In this document: one piece after another, positions 58,392 to 64,000 of the stretch
Layout of the letters: every line of letters starts with the position of its first letter
Numbering within the stretch: the stretch's first letter is position 1
From: Glebionis coronaria
Taxonomy: Eukaryota; Streptophyta; Magnoliopsida; Asterales; Asteraceae
Length of the DNA stretch: 64,000 nt
NCBI GenBank assembly: GCA_025667525.1
Contig: CM046876.1
Coordinates: forward strand, 482,814,557 to 482,878,556
Reading direction: 5' to 3'
Position numbers and translations under genes: made by a program
Notes under the pieces: model-generated
What the model was told of the DNA's origin: nothing
The model's input: only the letters and a program-made list of their open reading frames with translations
Databases searched by the model: none

Positions 58392-61300
58392 TGGTTGTAG
58401 TGTTTTACTACTCTTTAGGAAAAGAGTGTAAATAGGGTAAGTATCGAGTGATGATTTAGGAAAATCAACACTAATGACCCTTATGAATTCCAAGTTCGTT
58501 TCCCAAGGAGGTATATGTGTGTGACTAAGATGTACAAGATTTGAGATTAATATTTGGTTTAGAAAGGGATGAGAAAAGAAGATGACGGAGACGTAAAAAT
58601 TAAAATAAGTACTACTAGAAAGTTAAAACGTAGAACCTTAAAAACCACAAAAATAAAAATTAATTCTAAAAATTACCAAAAATTCACCAAAAATCAAAGT
58701 AAATAAACTAAGAGTTTACCAATGATAAAAACTTTTTCAAACCTTTTAAATAATTAAATATTTAATTTTTAAATGCTAATTAAAGCCCTAAAAATCAAAT
58801 AAATTATCAAAAAGCCCAAATAAAGATTTTTCAATTGGTAAACCTCTAAAATGACCTAAAAAGATTAAAAACTATTTTTAGAAATTTTTAAACTAATAAA
58901 AACTATTTAAAATGATTTAAAAACTATTAAAACTTAAAATAATTATAAAAATTAATCTAAAAGAGATAAAATTATTCTAAAAGTTGCTAAATTCTTATTT
59001 TAATGTATTAAACCTAAGAAAAATGGAAAAAGTTGGAAAATGTGAAATTTTAAAAATAATAATAAAATAATAATAAAATAATATAAAAAAATCCAAAAAT
59101 TATAAAAAATTCTAAAAACTTGCAAACTAGTTTATTTTAACCTAAATAATCAGAAAATCAAAGTGAAATTACCAAAATACCCCTATTGGGCCCTCAAATG
59201 GGCCAAAACCAAAAACAGTCAACACAAATGGGCTTTTGGGCCCAAAAAGTCAAACTTGGCCCAATTGACTTGGAAAAGCCCTATCTGACTCAAAATTCAA
59301 TTCTAAGAACAAAACTCTAAAGGCCTAAAAGCTGAAAATGAGCTTATCACAGCTTATTGAACACTCAGCTTATTCTTATTGGGCTTTTCAGCCCATTAAG
59401 CCATAAGCTAATGCCATAAGCTCTAATTTGACACACAACCTTCTTTTGGGATGCTTATGAGATCTGTAAAAAGAAATTTTGAAAAATCTCACTCAATAAG
59501 CCAGAAATAAGCAAAGTAAAAATTCACTAAAAGACAAAATAGTCGTTTTAGAGATTTAGGGCACCTCAGGACTTGATTCAACTTGCAAAAGATCACAAAT
59601 GGACTCAATAAGCCAAATCAATCAACAAAAATCCAATAAGCACAACCAATAAGCCAGAATAAGCACAAATGAACTTATGAAAAAGTCAATGGAGTTGGTT
59701 TTCTAGTCAATCCCTAAAGTCAACCCACCAAATGCTCCAGTATGAACAAATGGGTCAAAATATGAGCACCTATCACAAAAACAAAGTTGTTGCTGGTTGG
59801 AATAAGCTATTATAGCTTATTGATAAGCTGAACCCAATTTTACACTATCAGTGGCAACTAGCAGGGGAAAGGAGTTCCCATTGCTTTGACTATTTGACCA
59901 AGCTTATTTGAGAGTTCTGGTTTGATTCAATTGGAAACAAAGGCACCCTTGTGATCAGTGAATCACAAGGAGTCAATAGCAACAAGAAAATCACAATTTG
60001 GTTCACAAAATAAGCCACAATAAGCCAAACAGTCACCAGATATGCACCAAATATGGAAATAAGCAGTTAAGCACTTAATAAGCAGTTTTAGATTGAATAA
60101 GCCAACCAAACTTAACAGGATGCATACAAAAGCTATGTAAAATAAGAACAAACACAAAGCAACAAGAATCAAACACTGAATCAAAGTAAATAACAAGATC
60201 AAAGCATAAAATGTTTCTGATGAACAATGAACAATATGCAGACAAGTTTTGCTGATCTACTTGACACTTGATCCAATTTCAAGCCTCAAATCCTACTTCC
60301 CTGGTGTGAATAACTAAGGTTTAGCACTTGTTAGCCCTAGCCTAAGCTTAGATCTAGGTGTCCTCAAAATCCTAGCCAATTTTACCAAGTAGTTAAGATT
60401 TTATAGCCAAATTATGAATCTATGTGTTCAAACCCACAAAACCTGCAAACAGATGAACAATAGCACTCAAATAACAGATACCAACTCTTGCTAACAACAA
60501 ACCACAACTTAACAAGCCACAAATCCAATTTATGCAGTAATCCCAAACACCCTTTTAAAACTTGTTTTCACAATTTTTCAAAGGCTTATGCAGATTTAAC
60601 CCACAAATCAGATCAATAACACCTCAATAACATCAAACCAAGCCAAATAAACAATAATCAACCACAATATCACAGATTCAAGCATAAACATGCAATAATC
60701 ACCAAATTCAGAGAAATAAAAGAGAAAATGAAAAGGGAGAAGGATGCAAACCTCCAAGACCTACATCCAGGCCCTGGATTGTTTGAGCTTAGGTACTAGC
60801 AGAACAAGTACCAGCTTCCAAGCTGCTAAGAAGAACAAACCACAAGGTGAGATCAAAATAATACCAACTTTCTGATTTTTGATGCACAAGCTTTATCACT
60901 TAAAACCTTGCCTCAAAAACCTTCAAACAAGATTATGGAACTCAGATTTTAGCTTATCAAACACCAAACTTTTATAAATAACAGATTAGAATTCAAAATT
61001 TAAGAAATTCAAACTTTATTTCATAAAAAGGAATTACAAAGATTTAAAAGCTAAAATCTGGAACAAAGCTCTCTCACAGGTTGAGGAGTCTTTATATAGG
61101 CAAATGCCAAGGCTAGCACTATTCACAAACCCTAGAAGTGAAATTCCCTAAATGCCCTAAATCCTTCTAGACGAGTCCTTGGTGTGAGCTGTTCAAATAC
61201 ATCTTGGACGTTCATTTCAGCTTTGATATGAAGCAAAGAGTCTAGGCTGTTGATTTGGCCACGTCATTTTACTTGAAGGCCAAGTTGTGTTTTCATTGGT

Positions 61301-62156
61301 TGAGAATGTTGAGTGTGGGGTCCAGGGAGTAGTGGGAGTGAGGGTTTTGTGTGTGGGATTTGTTTCTGCACATGCGAATCAAGTGTGGGTAAGGTTAATT
61401 TAGATTTACCCTTTGTTTAAGTTGGTGTAAATTCTGGGTTGGTAAAAGTGAATAGTAACATGTTATGATCCGAAATTGGGGGAATGGGAGTTGTTTGGCG
61501 CAATATTCAGGTTTGAATGTTTAAGTTGCACACCTTTGGTCCTTTTTCTTCCTTTCTTTTGTCATTTGTGAATAAAAGTCTGTCAGCGCCCATTTCCTTT
61601 GTAACAACTTTCACAACTTGGCAATTTTGGCACAAAACTTTCTAAGAAAGTATTTCAAGGGTTATTTTTGACACTCTTGCATATTTCAAGGGCTGATTTT
61701 GGACAATGTTGATCTTCAAAGGTCTTCAATGTATCTTTGGCTTGATGAGGGACCATATTTGACAATTTGAAATTGTTGAGGGACCAATCTTGCCATTTCT
61801 TCAAAGTTGAAGGACCTTATGTGTGATTTTGACAAACTTAAGGGACCAACTTGTAATTATTAATATACAAGGGTTTTAAGTGTCATTTCTTCAATAAATG
61901 AGGATCAATCTTGTTTGTCTTCAAGTCTTCAAGGGTATTTGTTGAATATTCCATGATTAGGGCCCAGTTCTTTGTACGGCTTCATTTCTCGTGTCCGTTT
62001 TTCCTTGTATCTTGTGATCTTTTGTCTTTTTCACGACATCCATACCTAAAATACACAAGTAAACAAACACAAGCATATATATGGTATTTTATGACATTTT
62101 TATGCATTTAAAGCCCGAAAAGAACGATGAGATCATGTATAAATGCCATCTCATCA
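58392..62156 (-). repeat. Solo LTR of the younger Athila with target duplication
   Basis: 3765 bp, TGGTTGTAG to CTCATCA, flanked by TGGAT on both sides (58387-58391 and 62157-62161). No polypurine tract or primer site adjoins it; instead the older Athila sequence resumes directly on the right. At most diagnostic sites it sides with 32627-36390 rather than with the truncated LTR, as expected for a duplicate of that LTR. Confidence 0.95.
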
Positions 62157-62161
62157 TGGAT

Positions 62162-63354
62162 CTTTAGCAACAAAATGTAGCCCTCATGCCTTGTTAGGGC
62201 CTTTTCGGACTCGCCAATCTTCGCATCCCGCTTCAATAAGTTATGCCTTGGCTATGAACTCTAATCCATACCGAGCAACTTTTAAACGATCTTGGGCTAG
62301 AAGCTAAGTAACTTTTCAAATCGTACAACCTTATTTATTGCAGATAAATTTATTAGCAAGCGATGGGAGAATAGGCTTATAATTAACTCACATAAATTCA
62401 CGAAAGAATACCAAACTTATAATTGACTCTATCATCTCTCGTTCTCCATAGTTTAAAATCTCAAGGAATGAGACTCGTGGATACTTAGTCTATTAAATCA
62501 AAGTTTTGGGTTTTCGAGTCATCTATAGGATCTTGCAAACTCTTAGACTTTTTCAAGTTTAGAATTCGCATTTGAAAGTTCCCTTGATAAACGACTCTCT
62601 AGGATCAATTATGGGAACTTGCGAAAAGTTATTGTTCTTAACACGTGAGAGTTAAGACTTTCGCGTTTTAAAGATCCCTATATAAAAGCCTAGCAAAACT
62701 TGACTTAAACACGTTAAGGATACTAGCTAGAGTAAACTTAGATAAGTAAACTCGGGTTGAGTCAAAAGATTCACAACGTTTGAAAATTAAAACCACTTTA
62801 TTAAAATTTATTCTAGTAAAGAAAGAAAATAACTATACAAAGGTAAAAACTAATAGGCCAAAATAGATCAAAAATTTTGAAAAATGTCGAAAAATTGATT
62901 TTCCGGTTAAAATGAGGACAAATACAAGGAAAAGACCACTTAACTTCGATAGAAGTCCCCCCTACACTTAATATAAACATTGTCCTCAATGTTTAAGCAT
63001 GTGGGAGTAAACTCCCCTACACTTAGGACATTGTGCACGTTGTTTAAATCTTGCTAAGGAAAGAGACAACTAACGAGATTCCTATTTTAATATTGGAAAA
63101 TATAAAATAGTGAATCAAAAAGAGTTCAGGATAGACCGGGAAGACGGAAAACACGGAATCACGGGTCGTCAAAAATCATCAAGAGTGGATCATTGAGCGC
63201 TCGAATCCCTGAATATGAGAAGAGAGGAAATAACAAACACCAACGGGTCTCCCCTACACTTAGGATAAAGATAGCTAAAAGATAGAAACATGGGTTGCCT
63301 CCCAAGAAGCGCTTGATTTTTGTTCACCGAGTCGTGAGCCTGACTCGACCTTGA
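62162..63354 (-). other. Older Athila-like internal sequence, continuing right of the solo LTR
   Basis: Related to 37285-38550 of the younger Athila but diverged. PPT-like tracts (CTCCCCTACACTTA and variants) occur at 62956-62970, 63012-63025 and 63249-63262, and a perfect AAACATTG/CAATGTTT hairpin at 62975-62994. Near 63296-63322 is the conserved Athila segment that in element sense encodes a CTTGGGAGGCAACCC end. No gene seen. Confidence 0.7.
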
Positions 63355-64000
63355 TTAGCATAGGAAGAAGCATGAAACATATCCACCAGGATCAAATACA
63401 TAGTTTTCGTCCATCAAATAGCACAAGCTTAAGGCGAACAAGGCAAGCCAAAGAAGAGTAGGCAAGGTTCCCTTAAGCAAAGATGGAGCACGGTGGGAGC
63501 AAGGGTGAAGAGGTGCAAGCATATCTTCAAAAGTTCCAAAAATCTTTCCTTTTATTTCATCAGATGGATATTGAGATGGCTGAAGAATATCGATACCAGG
63601 GTCGAACACCTTTTCCTTTAGGGGAAAATAGCACTCAGACTCAGCAGAATTTGAAGATGATCCGCGAAGAAAATGCACAACCTCGTCCTCAAAAGGTGGA
63701 CAAAGAGGTGTTAAATCATACGTGCTGCGGATGTTGGTGTCGTCCGGTTGCTTCTCCTTTGAAAGAATTTTCTTCAAATCCGAAGTAGGATGAAGACCAT
63801 AATCATCAAAGTCTAAAGGAGGAGCATCACTCTCATGAGGGAAGTAAGTATTGAGAAAAGTAGAAAAGTCTTCCTCAAATTAGTATTCATCCAAAGTAGG
63901 ATTAAGCATGGTTGGCGGAGGATCTTCATTATGAGAAGAATCACTCGAAAGAGTATCGGCCTCATCAAATCATCATAGGTGGGCATGTCAAGATACTTAG
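63355..64000 (-). pseudogene. Unrecognised reading frame of the older Athila-like element (FDPG motifs), partial
   Basis: In element sense this lies upstream of the conserved post-pol segment, where the integrase end would be in a standard Athila. Yet the frame has no integrase features. From 63879 to 63355 there are 174 codons after an in-frame TAA at 63880-63882; similar acidic, Pro-rich sequence continues beyond it to the window edge, with a frame change near 63965. It holds LDFDDYGLHP, VFDPGIDI, a hydrophobic stretch (LLWLALFALSLCYL) that could span a membrane, and a second FDPG just before the end (NYVFDPGGYV). Function unknown. It may be a substitute gene in a non-autonomous element or a remnant of an env-like region; I cannot decide. 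Confidence 0.5.

Overview
This window is a stretch of nested, decayed plant retrotransposons. I see no ordinary host gene, rRNA, tRNA or CRISPR array. The families point to a large-genome eudicot: a Tekay-like chromovirus with LTRs of about 4 kb, Tat/Retand-type elements with a second RNase H and an antisense spliced gene, and Athila elements with an Asp-type primer site. The protein style resembles asterids, possibly Asteraceae; that taxon call is from memory of families and is not proven here.

Layout on the + strand. 1-15447: a Tekay-like array on the minus strand, internal (partial) - LTR - internal - LTR, with a period of about 8.26 kb. 15448-26072: a Tat-type element (Tat-1, + strand). 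It begins inside gag because the Tekay array sits in it, and it has broken PR-RT-RH-aRH-INT, a 910-bp triplication, a 3' UTR tandem repeat, an antisense three-exon gene, a polypurine tract and a 577-bp 3' LTR. 26073-29938: a second Tat-type element (Tat-2, + strand) with most of gag deleted and integrase cut short. 29939-31775: LTR of an older Athila-like element (minus), inserted in the Tat-2 integrase. 31776-32626: its internal sequence. 32627-48264: a younger Athila (minus) inserted in the older one; its pol is interrupted by a 748-bp hAT-type element and its 5' LTR is truncated. 48265-58391: near-identical second copy of 22483-32626. 58392-62156: solo LTR of the younger Athila with a TGGAT target duplication. 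62157-64000: the older Athila-like element continues, with an unusual non-pol reading frame.

The most economical history is as follows. The Tat elements came first. The older Athila inserted into Tat-2, and the younger Athila into the older one. The Tekay array lies in the Tat-1 gag. About 25.8 kb was then duplicated in tandem through a 4-bp microhomology at 48261-48264. Finally LTR-LTR recombination in the second copy removed the younger Athila internal region. Every coding region has stops, frameshifts or deletions, so nothing here looks autonomous.

The signals I find most worth following are: the antisense, intron-containing coiled-coil gene with its own TATA box inside the Tat element (two copies); the ~100-bp 3' UTR repeat that can fold into a hairpin with a compensatory change between units; a hairpin beside the Athila polypurine tract with a compensatory change between two elements; the CGGAA-rich array in the older Athila LTR; and the FDPG-containing frame in the older element.
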